Positions 1 through 8,026 of a DNA stretch of 64,000 nt are shown piece by piece. The stretch comes from Rubrobacter_A sp965214435 (lineage in GTDB: Bacteria > Actinomycetota > Rubrobacteria > Rubrobacterales > Rubrobacteraceae), in contig OZ243960.1 in NCBI GenBank assembly GCA_965214435.1, positions 496,001-560,000 on the forward strand, given 5' to 3'. Each line of letters begins with the position of its first letter. Positions within the stretch are counted from its first letter, which is position 1. The notes beneath the pieces are model-generated. The model searched no databases. It was given only the letters and a program-made list of their open reading frames with translations, and was not told the origin of the DNA. The position numbers were made by a program, and so were the translations under genes.

Positions 1-386
1 CCGACGCCGAGGTAGTCAGCGCCCTCCCGGACGGCTTCTAGCGCCTCTTCGACCGTGCCTGCCGAACGGCCGACGATAACCTCCGCCCCCGCTATCGCTT
101 TCGCCTCCGCCGTCGATATATCTTCTTGGCCGAGGTGGACGCCGGCGGCGGATACCCGACGGGCGAGCTCTACATCGTCGTTTACCGTAAAGATCCCGTC
201 CTCCCGGTCACAGACTTCTTTTAGCTCCATCGCGAGGGACAGGACTTCGTCGGCCGGGCGGTTTTTCTCGCGGAGTTGGACGATGTCCACCCCGCCCCGG
301 ACGGCGGCGGCGACGCGGGCGGGGAGGTCCGGTCGGGGGTCGGTCACCAGGATCAATCGCGCGTCGCGGAGTCTGCCGGGCTGCAT
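1..386 (-). CDS. thiE: Thiamine-phosphate synthase, 3' part cut by window edge
   Basis: ThiE joins HMP pyrophosphate to thiazole phosphate to give thiamine phosphate. The first 128 codons are in the window; the C-terminal part lies beyond base 1. The TIM-barrel signature is visible: QLREK near residue 30, a VNDDVELARRV stretch where most family members have NDR, and GVHLGQED near residue 75. The ATG at 386 overlaps the TAA of the upstream DUF2071 gene (TAATG), so the two are translationally coupled. It is the last visible gene of the thiamin operon that starts near 7.4 kb. The identification is strong; the Asp in place of Arg in the NDR motif is a modest deviation. Confidence 0.9.
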   Translation of the reverse strand, partial: MQPGRLRDARLILVTDPRPDLPARVAAAVRGGVDIVQLREKNRPADEVLSLAMELKEVCDREDGIFTVNDDVELARRVSAAGVHLGQEDISTAEAKAIAGAEVIVGRSAGTVEEALEAVREGADYLGV

Positions 387-1153
387 TACCGCTCGATGCG
401 CCGCGGGAGCCAGGCGACCACGTCGAGGCGCTTTGCGTAGTGGAGCAGCGGTTCGGTGTCCGGGAGGTCGAGCCCTACCTGCCGCGTCATGTGGAGCGTT
501 TCTACCTCGGCTTCGGCGGGCTGTAGCGACCAGAGCTTGTGGTGGATCTCCCCTCGCCGGACACGCCCTTGAGGGTCCGCGCTGTACAGACAGTACCGCT
601 CGGTCAAAAAGCGTTCCAGAGAGTCCGGCCCCGCGTCGATAGCTTTTCCGACCGGCTTGTAGGAGCCGACGAACTTCGTGTCGGGGGTCCGGCGGTGGGT
701 GCGGACACTTTCGTAGAAAACCGTGTCGCCCGAAACCCGATACGACATCCTGGCATCGAAGTAGGGCAGCTTGAACGTCGCGCGGGCGAGCCGGACGGCC
801 ACGGGGTTGTGGGCGTCGAGGCTGAAAAACCAGATGCCGGGCCTCCCGCCGACCGAGACGTAGGTGCGCAGGTTAAGCTCCGGGAAGTTCGAGAGCGGCG
901 GTACCTGTGGCAGAAATCGGGGCCGGACGCCGCTCATCCGGAACGGCACCACGGCGAGCCACGCCGACCCGTCGAAGGTGTCGAGCGTAAGGGCGGAGGG
1001 TATCAGCGGTCGCAGCCACTCTTCGGGTACGGGCCAGTGCATGAACAAGAGGTCGTGCCAGTGCATCGAGAGCGCCCAGGGGCCTTCCGGCGGCGGGTAT
1101 GGCCGGTGGGCGGCGTCTTCGAGGAGGGCCTGGTTATCGGACATGAGCGACAT
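386..1153 (-). CDS. DUF2071 (YqjF-like) family protein inside the thiamin operon
   Basis: The 255-residue protein matches the DUF2071/YqjF family: an N-terminal MHWHDLLFMHWPVPEEWLRPL segment shortened here to its core MHWHDLLFMHW, then SAWLAVVPFRM, NLRTYV and WFFSLDA motifs. The fold is related to acetoacetate decarboxylase-like barrels, but no enzymatic role is established for the family. It lies 33 bases after thiW and shares a TAATG junction with thiE, so it is transcribed and probably translated with the thiamin genes. No membrane segment or signal peptide is seen. A role in thiamin salvage is inferred from position only. Confidence 0.85.
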   Translation of the reverse strand: MSLMSDNQALLEDAAHRPYPPPEGPWALSMHWHDLLFMHWPVPEEWLRPLIPSALTLDTFDGSAWLAVVPFRMSGVRPRFLPQVPPLSNFPELNLRTYVSVGGRPGIWFFSLDAHNPVAVRLARATFKLPYFDARMSYRVSGDTVFYESVRTHRRTPDTKFVGSYKPVGKAIDAGPDSLERFLTERYCLYSADPQGRVRRGEIHHKLWSLQPAEAEVETLHMTRQVGLDLPDTEPLLHYAKRLDVVAWLPRRIER

Positions 1154-1186
1154 TAGAGTTATCTTATCGTCCGGGGACGGGAAACT

Positions 1187-1693
1187 CTACAGGATCGTGC
1201 CGGTCCGGCGGAGCGCCTTTAAGAGTAGATAGCCGATAATGGCTCCGGGTATGCAGGAAGCGGCGAACGCTATAGCGAGCGCGATAAACCCGCCGCCGGC
1301 ACCTTCGAGAAAGGGGGATATAAGGAGCGCGCCTAGAGAAGCCCCGATCAGGACGGTCCCGACAGGCTCGAAGAGTGCCGCCTCGTCCCGGCGGATAACG
1401 CGGTAGGCGAAACCGACCGCGAGTGCCCCGAACGGACTGCCCGGAAAGGCGAAGAGGCTTCCGGTCCCGGCGGAAAAGCGGATCGTGGCGGTAACCAGCG
1501 CCGCCCCGGCGGCCCACCACGGCCCGAGCAGTACCCCGGCCACGGCGTTCAGGCTGTGCTGAAACGGAAATACCCGCGCGCCGCCGACGGGTATGGCGAA
1601 CGACGACAGCAAAACGCCGAGAGCCGCGAAGAGCCCGGCGAGGACTACCCTGCGGGTCGGGGTCGAGGTGAGGCTGCGGGCGCGCTCAGCCAC
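1187..1693 (-). CDS. thiW: ThiW, thiazole-specific S component of an ECF transporter
   Basis: This 168-residue hydrophobic protein has about five or six membrane helices and the ThiW hallmark RVFPFQHSLNAVAGVLLGP near residues 40-58, followed by FAFPGSPFGAL. ThiW is the substrate-binding S component thought to import hydroxyethylthiazole, using a shared ECF energising module that is not in this window. The GTG start at 1693 sits one base after the thiM stop and is preceded by AAGGAGG, an ideal ribosome binding site. The neighbours thiM and thiE would phosphorylate the imported thiazole and couple it to HMP-PP, which fits the transporter assignment. Confidence 0.9.
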   Translation of the reverse strand: MAERARSLTSTPTRRVVLAGLFAALGVLLSSFAIPVGGARVFPFQHSLNAVAGVLLGPWWAAGAALVTATIRFSAGTGSLFAFPGSPFGALAVGFAYRVIRRDEAALFEPVGTVLIGASLGALLISPFLEGAGGGFIALAIAFAASCIPGAIIGYLLLKALRRTGTIL

Positions 1694-1694
1694 T

Positions 1695-2510
1695 CTAAAC
1701 CTCCTTTATCCGGAGCCGGCCGTCGAGCCTGCCGGGGTCTTTGGAGAGCCCGGCGAGGGCGTCGAGCAGCAGCGGCTCGAAAGTACCGGGACCTTTGGCA
1801 CCAGACTCCCCGGCCGCAAGCTCCCCAGCCCGCCCGAAGTAGGCCAGAGCGCCGGCCACGGTCTCCAGTCTGTCGCTGTCTCCGTCGGCTCCGGCCGCCC
1901 CGGCTGCCAGGCAACCGACCACAGCGGTCGAGGAGCAGCCGCTGCCGACGATGCGGCCCATGAGCGGGTGACCGTTGTCCACGGCCAGCGTGCGCTCGCC
2001 GTCGCTCGCGTAGTCGGTCGGGCCGGTGGCGGCGGCGACGGTCCCGAGCGTGCGGGCGGCTTCTTGGGTGGCGGCTTCGGCGTCCCCGGCCAGGCTCTCG
2101 ACCCCGCGCACCTCGGCGTCGAGGCCAGCCAGGGTCGCTATCTCCCCGGCGTTACCGCAGACGGCGAAGACTTCAAGTTCCGAAAAGAGGCGTTTGGCGG
2201 TCTCGGTGCGGGAACTCGTCGCCCCGGCCCCGACCGGATCGAAGATGACCGGGACGCCGCGCTCGTTAGCTTTCTTCCCAGCGAGCATCATGGCTTCTAT
2301 AAACGGCGGGTCGAGGGTGCCCATGTTCAAGACCAGCGCCGAGGCGACGGCCGCGACCTCCTCCACCTCCTCGCGGGCGTGGGCCATGATCGGCAGTGCG
2401 CCCGTCGAAAGCGTGACGTTGGCGACCAGGTTTACCGTGACGTAGTTGGTCAGGTGGTGGATCAGCGGGCTTTTCTCGGAGATCCCGCGCAAAGCTTCTT
2501 CGGCGTTCAT
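1695..2510 (-). CDS. thiM: Hydroxyethylthiazole kinase
   Basis: ThiM phosphorylates 4-methyl-5-(2-hydroxyethyl)thiazole for thiamin salvage. The 271-residue length is typical. Visible motifs are HHLTNYVTVN near residue 20, the substrate-binding MGTLDP segment near residue 60, DPVGAGAT near residue 90, and the ATP/anion-hole loop GSGCSSTAVVG near residue 190, which carries the conserved Cys. The ATG overlaps the thiD stop codon (TAATG). Together with ThiW it forms a thiazole salvage branch, while ThiD and TenA make the pyrimidine branch. Confidence 0.95.
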   Translation of the reverse strand: MNAEEALRGISEKSPLIHHLTNYVTVNLVANVTLSTGALPIMAHAREEVEEVAAVASALVLNMGTLDPPFIEAMMLAGKKANERGVPVIFDPVGAGATSSRTETAKRLFSELEVFAVCGNAGEIATLAGLDAEVRGVESLAGDAEAATQEAARTLGTVAAATGPTDYASDGERTLAVDNGHPLMGRIVGSGCSSTAVVGCLAAGAAGADGDSDRLETVAGALAYFGRAGELAAGESGAKGPGTFEPLLLDALAGLSKDPGRLDGRLRIKEV

Positions 2511-3307
2511 TATTCGTCTCCTTTCAGTACGGCTCCCAAGGCGTTGACCGGCCCCGCACCCTTTCCTATCTCCGTCAGGCCGTACCCGACGGCCTCGGAC
2601 GCCACCGCGCGCGCCCGGCGGGCGGCATCCTTGAGGTCGTAGCCGAGCGCCAGAAAGCTCGCCAGCGATGAAGAGTGGGTGCAGCCAGCCCCGTGGGTCG
2701 CGTCCGCCGGATGCACGTCGCCTTCTATCCTCTCGAACGTCTCCCCGTCGTAGAGCAGGTCGTCGCCCGACTCGGTATGCCCGCCGGTGACGAGCACCGC
2801 TCCCGGTCCCATCGAGTAGAGCTCTCTAACGCACTCTTCCAGCCGGTCTTCGTCTACCTCTTCGCCGGGCAGGGCGAGGGCGAACGCCTCGTTTATGTTC
2901 GGCGTGATCACGGCCGCTAGAGGAAATAACTCCTCCTTGTAAGTCTCGACCGCTTCCGGCTCCAACAGCACCGCCCCGCTCTCGGCGACCATTACCGGGT
3001 CCACGACCACGTTCGCTAGCTCCAGGCGGCGGATGGCGTCGGCCACGGCGGAGATAATGCCGGCGTTAAACAGCATCCCGGTCTTTACGGCGTCGGCCCC
3101 GATGTCCGAGACGACGGCTTCTATCTGATCTACGGCCACCTCCGGCGGGAAGGCGTGGATGCCCGTCACCCCGACGGTATTCTGGGCGGTGGTCGCCACG
3201 ATGGCGGTCGTCCCGTACACCCCGCAGCGGACGAAGGCTTTCAGATCGGCCTGGATGCCGGCCCCCGCCCCGGAGTCGCTGGTGGCTATGCTCAGTACTC
3301 GTTTCAT
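2510..3307 (-). CDS. thiD: Hydroxymethylpyrimidine (phosphate) kinase
   Basis: ThiD converts HMP to HMP-P and then HMP-PP, the pyrimidine donor for ThiE. The 265-residue ribokinase-like protein shows SDSGAGAGIQADLKAF near residue 10, VVDPVMVAESGAVLL near residue 105, an ITPNINEAF segment near residue 135 and the anion-hole loop HGAGCTHSSSLASFLA near residue 205. It starts 18 bases after the thiY stop and is coupled to thiM downstream. All expected motifs are present. Confidence 0.95.
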   Translation of the reverse strand: MKRVLSIATSDSGAGAGIQADLKAFVRCGVYGTTAIVATTAQNTVGVTGIHAFPPEVAVDQIEAVVSDIGADAVKTGMLFNAGIISAVADAIRRLELANVVVDPVMVAESGAVLLEPEAVETYKEELFPLAAVITPNINEAFALALPGEEVDEDRLEECVRELYSMGPGAVLVTGGHTESGDDLLYDGETFERIEGDVHPADATHGAGCTHSSSLASFLALGYDLKDAARRARAVASEAVGYGLTEIGKGAGPVNALGAVLKGDE

Positions 3308-3325
3308 TTCTCTCCTCTGTAGCTT

Positions 3326-4366
3326 CTAGCTCTCGGGCAAGAACTTGTTGGACATTACCTGGTCCACCTCGACGGACCTCGGGAGCACCTCGTTCTCGAC
3401 GGCCCACAAGATGTAAGCCCGCCACTCCTCGGGGTCTTGGTAGCCGACCGGTTTCCCGCCAGACTTGAAGGTCGGGACGGTGAGATTCAGCGTCTCGTCG
3501 AGGACCTCGGGGTCTAGTTCCTCGTTCGCCGCGAGGATAGCCTTGCGGGCGGCATCCGGGTGCTCTAGGGCGTATTCGTGTCCCTCTGCCAGCGCGGCCA
3601 CGAAGCTCCGGACGGTGTCGGGATTGTTCTCCGCGTAGGAGTCGGAGGTCGCGAGGACCAGTTCGTTGTAGGTCGGTACCCCGACGTCGGGGAGCTTTAT
3701 AACGTTGGTCTCGAAGCCTTCCTGGGCGAGCTCGACGGCCTCGATGTTCCAGTAGGCGTCCACGACGGCGTCCACCCGGCCGGAGGTCAGCGCCGGGCGC
3801 AGGTCGTAGCCGACGTTGGTCTTTTCGACGCTCGACGGGTCCACCCCGGCCTCCCGCGCCACGGTGTCGATAACCGCGGAGCCGAAGGACTGCCCGGCGT
3901 AGCCGACCTTCTTTCCGGCAAGGTCCGCCGGTTCCGTGACCCCGGAACCTTTCAGGCTGATGATCGAGTTCAAGGGCTGCTGCACGACCGCCATTACCGA
4001 CTCGACGGGTATATCCCGGACGCCGGCGTTGGTTACCTCGTTCTCGTAGGAGATGCCGAACTCGCTGCGGCCGGCGGCGACCAGTTGCAGCACGGCTGCC
4101 GGGTCCGAGGGCTGCTGAATATTCACCTTCAAACCCTCGTCCTTGAAGAATCCTTGTGCCTGGGCCGTGTAGATACCGGCATGGTCGGCGTTCGGATACC
4201 AGTCAAGCGTCAGCGTCACCGGGGTCCGTCCATCTGAGGATTCGGAGCCCGAGGACCCAGAGTCACCCGAGCCCTGCCCGGCGCAACCCGCCACAAGAAC
4301 CGCAGTGAGGACTATTAGCAGCGGGACAGGTAGCCGCCGGGCGAGTTTCGGGCAGAGGACTTTCAC
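3326..4366 (-). CDS. thiY: ThiY-like lipoprotein, pyrimidine-precursor binding protein
   Basis: This 346-residue periplasmic-binding protein belongs to the NMT1/THI5-like family. It has a lipoprotein signal ending in LVAGC (residues about 24-28), then a low-complexity Gly/Ser linker, then TLTLDWYPNADHAGIYTAQ, where the WYPN...H.G motif is typical of HMP-precursor binders. In Bacillus, ThiY binds N-formyl-aminopyrimidine, a thiamin breakdown product. The genes thiX and thiZ immediately upstream and tenA further upstream support the same role here. The exact ligand (formylaminopyrimidine or HMP) cannot be told from sequence. Confidence 0.9.
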   Translation of the reverse strand: MKVLCPKLARRLPVPLLIVLTAVLVAGCAGQGSGDSGSSGSESSDGRTPVTLTLDWYPNADHAGIYTAQAQGFFKDEGLKVNIQQPSDPAAVLQLVAAGRSEFGISYENEVTNAGVRDIPVESVMAVVQQPLNSIISLKGSGVTEPADLAGKKVGYAGQSFGSAVIDTVAREAGVDPSSVEKTNVGYDLRPALTSGRVDAVVDAYWNIEAVELAQEGFETNVIKLPDVGVPTYNELVLATSDSYAENNPDTVRSFVAALAEGHEYALEHPDAARKAILAANEELDPEVLDETLNLTVPTFKSGGKPVGYQDPEEWRAYILWAVENEVLPRSVEVDQVMSNKFLPES

Positions 4367-4399
4367 GAGGTTGTTCCCTTCCGGGGCGCGTTCAACAGG

Positions 4400-5182
4400 T
4401 CAGTCACGGTTCAAGGTCCAGGGGGCGAAGAGACGTTGGATGAGGGCGACGAGCAAGAAAAGCGAGACGCCCATAACGGAGAGCAGGGCTATCTCGGCAA
4501 AGAGGCGCGGTATCTCGAACTGGCTTTTGTCCTGGATCATGAGGAACCCGAGCCCCTCGCTGGAGCCGACCCACTCCCCTATGACAGCCCCGATCACCGA
4601 GTACGTAACCGCGAGCCGTAAGCCGCCGAACAGAAACGGCAACGCCCCCGGTGCCTCGACCATGGAGAATATGCGCCACCGCCCGGCTCCGAAAGACCTC
4701 ATCAACCGCATAAGATCCCGGTCTATGGACCGTAAACCATCCACCGTCGAGACTGTTATTGGAAAGAAGCAGAACAAAGCTACAATGATGATCTTCGGCA
4801 GAGGTCCGTAGCCGAACCAGGTAACGAGTATGGGAGCCAGCGCGATCACGGGCAGGGTCTGGGAGACGACGAGCCAAGGGTACAGCGAGCGTTCGGCCAG
4901 GGCGGAGCGGTTGATCAGTATCCCGGACGATACGCCGGCTGCCACCGCTACCATAAACCCGACGAGCGCCTCCTTCGCGGTCGGTGCCGCGTTGGTCAAC
5001 AGCAATTCCCGTGACTCCCAGAACGCCCCGGCAATGGCGGCGGGTCCGGGCAGCAGGAAAGCCGGTACCGCGAAGATCCGTACCGCGAACTCCCAGGCAG
5101 CGAGCGCCAGTACGGCGACCAGCGCCGCCGGCAGGGCCGCTGAGAGGGGTTTCGGCAGGAGCGGGGATCGGGCGCGCTTCAT
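4400..5182 (-). CDS. thiX: ThiX-like ABC transporter permease
   Basis: The 260-residue protein has about six membrane helices and a BPD_transp_1 domain, with the EAA-loop region VEAPGALPFLFGGLRLAV near residues 190-207. It is the membrane subunit of the ThiXYZ importer for thiamin pyrimidine breakdown products. Its ATG overlaps the thiZ stop by four bases, and thiY follows after 33 bases, so all three transporter genes are contiguous. Confidence 0.9.
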   Translation of the reverse strand: MKRARSPLLPKPLSAALPAALVAVLALAAWEFAVRIFAVPAFLLPGPAAIAGAFWESRELLLTNAAPTAKEALVGFMVAVAAGVSSGILINRSALAERSLYPWLVVSQTLPVIALAPILVTWFGYGPLPKIIIVALFCFFPITVSTVDGLRSIDRDLMRLMRSFGAGRWRIFSMVEAPGALPFLFGGLRLAVTYSVIGAVIGEWVGSSEGLGFLMIQDKSQFEIPRLFAEIALLSVMGVSLFLLVALIQRLFAPWTLNRD

Positions 5183-5970
5183 CCGGTCACCCCGAGGGCT
5201 TTAAGGAGTTGGGTCTTCAGTCGGGAGAACTCCGGGGTGGATTCCGTCTTCATCGCCCGCGGGCGATAGAGGTCAACGGTAAGTTCCAGGCCCACGCGGG
5301 CCGGTCGCTCGGTCAGGACCACTACCCGGTCGGCGAGGAGGAGGGCTTCATCGACGTCGTGGGTGACGAGGACGATGGTGGCGGCGAGGTCCTGGCGGAC
5401 CCCGATCAACCACTCCTGCAACCCCCGGCGGGTAAGCGCGTCTAAAGCGCCGAACGGTTCGTCCAGCAGCAACACGTCCCGCCCGAGGAGCGCCGTCCGC
5501 AATAGCGCCACCCGCGAGCGCATACCGCCCGAGAGCGTCCCCGGCGACACGTGAGAGAACTTGCCGAGCCCGAACCTCTCAAGCGCCGCTGCCGCCTTTT
5601 TCCGGGCTTCCTTCCGCCGCGTGCCCGTCGCCTCCAGGCCGAGGGCCACGTTCCCGGCGACGCTCCGCCAGGGCAACAGCAGGTCGCTCTGGGGCATGTA
5701 GGAGACCAAGCCAGGACCCGCTAGCGGAGCGCCGTCCTTCTCGATCACGCCCTCATCCGGGACTTCGAGGCCGGCGAGTTGTTCCAAGAGCGTGGACTTA
5801 CCCGCCCCGGACGGACCGACGAGGGCGACGAACTCCCCTGGCGCTACCGAGAAGTCTATGCAGTCCAGGATGTGGACGCCGCCTTTCGTCACGCCGACGC
5901 CGCGGGCGGCGAGCTTAGCTTCTGCGCTGCGCCGCGACCCGCCGAGGCTTCTGTCCCCCACCGCCGTCAT
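5179..5970 (-). CDS. thiZ: ThiZ-like ABC transporter ATPase
   Basis: This 263-residue ATPase has the Walker A motif GPSGAGKST near residue 55, a Q-loop around MPQSDLLLPW, the signature LSGGMRSRVALLR near residue 145 and Walker B DVLLLDEPFGALD near residue 165. It is of the nitrate/taurine/HMP type and would energise ThiXY. It overlaps both neighbours by four bases (tenA stop and thiX start), so the importer and TenA are translationally coupled. Confidence 0.92.
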   Translation of the reverse strand: MTAVGDRSLGGSRRSAEAKLAARGVGVTKGGVHILDCIDFSVAPGEFVALVGPSGAGKSTLLEQLAGLEVPDEGVIEKDGAPLAGPGLVSYMPQSDLLLPWRSVAGNVALGLEATGTRRKEARKKAAAALERFGLGKFSHVSPGTLSGGMRSRVALLRTALLGRDVLLLDEPFGALDALTRRGLQEWLIGVRQDLAATIVLVTHDVDEALLLADRVVVLTERPARVGLELTVDLYRPRAMKTESTPEFSRLKTQLLKALGVTG

Positions 5971-6608
5971 TCACGGACCTCTTCGGAGACCCGTGCGGCG
6001 GCCTCGAAGAAACCTATCTCCAGGTTCATGGCCCGGCGGTAGGTCCGGCTGATGGAAGGTGTGTCGGAGGAGTAGCGGTCGAGCAGGGTTTCCAGCTCGA
6101 CAGCCAGGTCCTCGAACTCCGGGTCGGAGTAGGTGGCGGTCCACTCGGCGTAAGGGTTATCCTCGTCTACGCACTCGTCGGCCAGGGAGCGGCCAAGGAA
6201 AGCGTAGAGGCGCATGCACGGGATCATTGCGGCGCAGACCTCCCCGACGTTCCCGAGGGCGGCGGTCGAGAGCAGGAAGTCGGTGTAGGCGAGCGTGGCT
6301 TCTCCGGGGACGGTCCCCGAGAGGTCTACGTCCCATCGTTCAGCGTAACCGGCGTGGAGTTTCAACTCTTCCAGGGCGCCGGAGATCAGGGCCGCGAAAG
6401 CCTCCACGCCCTGGCGGTCGGGACTGTGGGCCAGCGCCAGCGCGTAGGCCCGGACGAAGCTTTCCAGGAAGAACGCGTCCTGGGCGACGTACTCCTGGAA
6501 ACCCCTTAGCGGCAGAGTCCCGTCGGCGAGGCCCCGCACAAAGCGATGCCCGAGCGCCGCCTGCGCGAGATCCTCGTTCTCTTCCCAAAGTTCGCGGGAA
6601 AGGGTCAC
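5967..6608 (-). CDS. tenA: TenA aminopyrimidine aminohydrolase (Cys type)
   Basis: TenA releases ammonia from aminopyrimidine to give HMP in thiamin salvage. The 213-residue helical protein keeps the family landmarks: FVRGLADGTLP and YVAQDAFFLESF near the N-terminus, and IPCMRLYAFLG near residue 130, where the Cys corresponds to the catalytic Cys135 of Bacillus TenA. It overlaps the preceding tenA-like gene by four bases and thiZ by four. It is the likely final enzyme of the ThiXYZ pyrimidine salvage route. Confidence 0.93.
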   Translation of the reverse strand: MTLSRELWEENEDLAQAALGHRFVRGLADGTLPLRGFQEYVAQDAFFLESFVRAYALALAHSPDRQGVEAFAALISGALEELKLHAGYAERWDVDLSGTVPGEATLAYTDFLLSTAALGNVGEVCAAMIPCMRLYAFLGRSLADECVDEDNPYAEWTATYSDPEFEDLAVELETLLDRYSSDTPSISRTYRRAMNLEIGFFEAAARVSEEVRE

Positions 6609-7234
6609 GCCGGTTGCCTATCCAGCGTCCAGGCCATCTCCCAAAAGTCTTTTTCAAGCCGGGCAATCTCCACAAAGGCATATTCGACTTTCTCTTCTTC
6701 GCTACCGGAGGCCCCGGAGAGTGCCGCGTCCGCGGCTCTTTCGAGACCGGTTACGTAAGCTGCGAACTCCGGGGTGGTCCAGTGCTCGACGAACTCCCGG
6801 TAGGCCGCGTCGCCGGGGGCGGCGCTAGTCCAGGCTTCGAGGTACGCCCGCTCTACCGCCCAGAGAGTCGTGATCGCCGCCGGGTAGGGTTCGTCTTCTA
6901 GCTGCGCGAGGAGGTTCTTATAAGCTCTGGTCGTCGGGTGGCGGGGTACGTCAAGGTCCAGGCTCTTTTCGGCAGCCTGCGACTCGAACCAGCCGAGTTC
7001 GGCTTCCGCCCCGACGAGACCGGCGGCTAGAACCGCCTGTGCCGGACGCGGGGATCGGGCCAGGAGCCGGGACTGGAATACAAGGAGGTCGCCGACAAAG
7101 AGGTAGTCTTGGAGGATCCAGCTTCCAAACGCCCCGGGCGGTAGTGTCCCCTCGCGGACGGCGTCGAGAAACGGGTGGCGGGTGGCCTTCTCCCAGGTTT
7201 TGGGGTGGGCGGAGATCAGGTCTTCAGCCTTCAC
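6605..7234 (-). CDS. TenA-like protein of the type lacking the catalytic Cys
   Basis: This 209-residue protein is homologous in layout to TenA (PFLDAVREGTLPPGAF and WILQDYLFVGDLLVFQSRLL near the N-terminus), but the region that carries the catalytic Cys reads TTLWAVERAYLEAW, with Glu and no Cys. That matches the TenA_E branch, whose exact substrate is less certain. The GTG at 7234 is chosen because GGAGG lies just upstream and because it gives the normal N-terminus. It is the first gene after the TPP riboswitch and overlaps a short leader ORF by 11 bases. Confidence 0.88.
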   Translation of the reverse strand: MKAEDLISAHPKTWEKATRHPFLDAVREGTLPPGAFGSWILQDYLFVGDLLVFQSRLLARSPRPAQAVLAAGLVGAEAELGWFESQAAEKSLDLDVPRHPTTRAYKNLLAQLEDEPYPAAITTLWAVERAYLEAWTSAAPGDAAYREFVEHWTTPEFAAYVTGLERAADAALSGASGSEEEKVEYAFVEIARLEKDFWEMAWTLDRQPA

Positions 7235-7274
7235 GGAGTTTCCTCCGCGTTTTCACGTTCCCGAGACTTTTCAT
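7224..7274 (-). CDS. Possible 16-codon leader ORF after the TPP riboswitch
   Basis: A 16-codon frame (MKSLGNVKTRRKLREG) starts with ATG at 7274, four bases after a strong AGGAGG, and ends with TGA at 7224-7226, overlapping the GTG start of the tenA-like gene at 7234 in another frame. Its ribosome binding site is the 3' arm of the hairpin at 7277-7304. It may be translated to couple riboswitch control to the operon, or the AGGAGG may be the real control point without a peptide. Function is inferred from position only. Confidence 0.4.
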   Translation of the reverse strand: MKSLGNVKTRRKLREG

Positions 7275-7276
7275 CG

Positions 7277-7304
7277 CGCCTCCTCCGGGAGAAGAGGGGA
7301 GGCG
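7277..7304 (-). promoter_or_regulatory. Hairpin sequestering a Shine-Dalgarno below the TPP riboswitch
   Basis: In the minus-strand RNA, CGCCTCC (7304-7298) is complementary over 7 bases to GGAGGCG (7283-7277), with a 14-base loop. The 3' arm contains most of the AGGAGG preceding the leader ORF ATG at 7274. This is the expected form of a translational expression platform: ligand-bound riboswitch leaves the hairpin free to form and hides the site. Confidence 0.6.
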
Positions 7305-7305
7305 T

Positions 7306-7413
7306 AAGGCCAGGGCATCCCTGCGCCGGCATTACCCGGATCAGGTTCAGCGGGTCGGCGCCCGGCTCGTGGCTTACAGCCCGCGGCACCCTCTCAGCCT
7401 CTCGGCTCCCCGT
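7306..7413 (-). promoter_or_regulatory. TPP riboswitch (THI element)
   Basis: The minus strand reads through the conserved thi-box features in order: GAGGCTGAGAGGGTGCC near 7402-7386, then GACCCGCTGAACCTGATC (7352-7335), then CGGGTAATGCCGGCGCAGGG (7334-7315). These are the pyrimidine- and pyrophosphate-binding helices of the TPP aptamer. It precedes a ten-gene thiamin salvage operon and is followed by a hairpin that covers a ribosome binding site rather than by a clear terminator, so translational control is likely. Confidence 0.95.
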
Positions 7414-7451
7414 GTATGGGTTATGTAATCCTCAATGTACCCCAAAGAAGC

Positions 7452-7994
7452 TTATGTGACAACCTCACCGGAGCCGGCCGGCCACAGAAGCCCGAGGATG
7501 GTGGTGGAAGCGGTGATCTCCTTTCCCACCTTCCCCAACGCTTCTTCACGGGACATCTCGACCACGCTCATAAACTCCGTCGGCTCCGGCCGGGGCCCGG
7601 ATTCGTCCCGCACGGCCCGGCACCGGAAGAGGTGGCAGACTTCGGTGCTGCGGCCGGTGCTGGTGTGGACGGACACGAGGTGCTCCAGCCCTTCGGCCCG
7701 GTAGCCGGTCTCCTCCAAGAGTTCCTTCCGGGCAGCCTCCGCGGGCTCATCCCCCGCCTCGACCCCGCCGCCGGGAAGCTCCAGCGTCACCCCGCCGACC
7801 GGCTGCCGCCACTGGCGCACGAAAAGCATGTTACCGTCGTCCGTAACCGCGACCACCGCGGCAAAGCCGCCGCTCTCCAGCACGCCGTAGTCTATCTCCG
7901 CGCCGTCGGGCAGCCGAACCTCGTCCACCCGGAAGGCGCACCACGGGTTGCTGTAGAGGTACTCCCGGCCGAGCGTGTGCCAGCGATATTCCAT
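7452..7994 (-). CDS. Nudix hydrolase, ADP-ribose pyrophosphatase-like
   Basis: The 180-residue protein has a Nudix box near residues 75-97, GGVEAGDEPAEAARKELLEE followed by TGY, in which the first Glu is Asp and the Arg is Lys, both conservative. The metal-binding ELLEE core is intact. An N-terminal strand region and a QWR.PVG segment just before the box resemble ADP-ribose pyrophosphatases. The ATG follows a TATACT -10 box by only six bases, so the transcript is probably leaderless. It is transcribed divergently from the SRPBCC gene with a 46-base gap. Confidence 0.88.
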   Translation of the reverse strand: MEYRWHTLGREYLYSNPWCAFRVDEVRLPDGAEIDYGVLESGGFAAVVAVTDDGNMLFVRQWRQPVGGVTLELPGGGVEAGDEPAEAARKELLEETGYRAEGLEHLVSVHTSTGRSTEVCHLFRCRAVRDESGPRPEPTEFMSVVEMSREEALGKVGKEITASTTILGLLWPAGSGEVVT

Positions 7995-8000
7995 GCGGGC

Positions 8001-8006
8001 AGTATA
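8001..8006 (-). promoter_or_regulatory. -10 box of a leaderless promoter for the Nudix gene
   Basis: TATACT on the minus strand ends six bases before the ATG at 7994. No ribosome binding site fits between, so transcription should start at or next to the start codon. The box occupies the place where the -35 of the divergent promoter would be expected. Confidence 0.6.
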
Positions 8007-8026
8007 GAAGCTCAGGCACGAACCTG

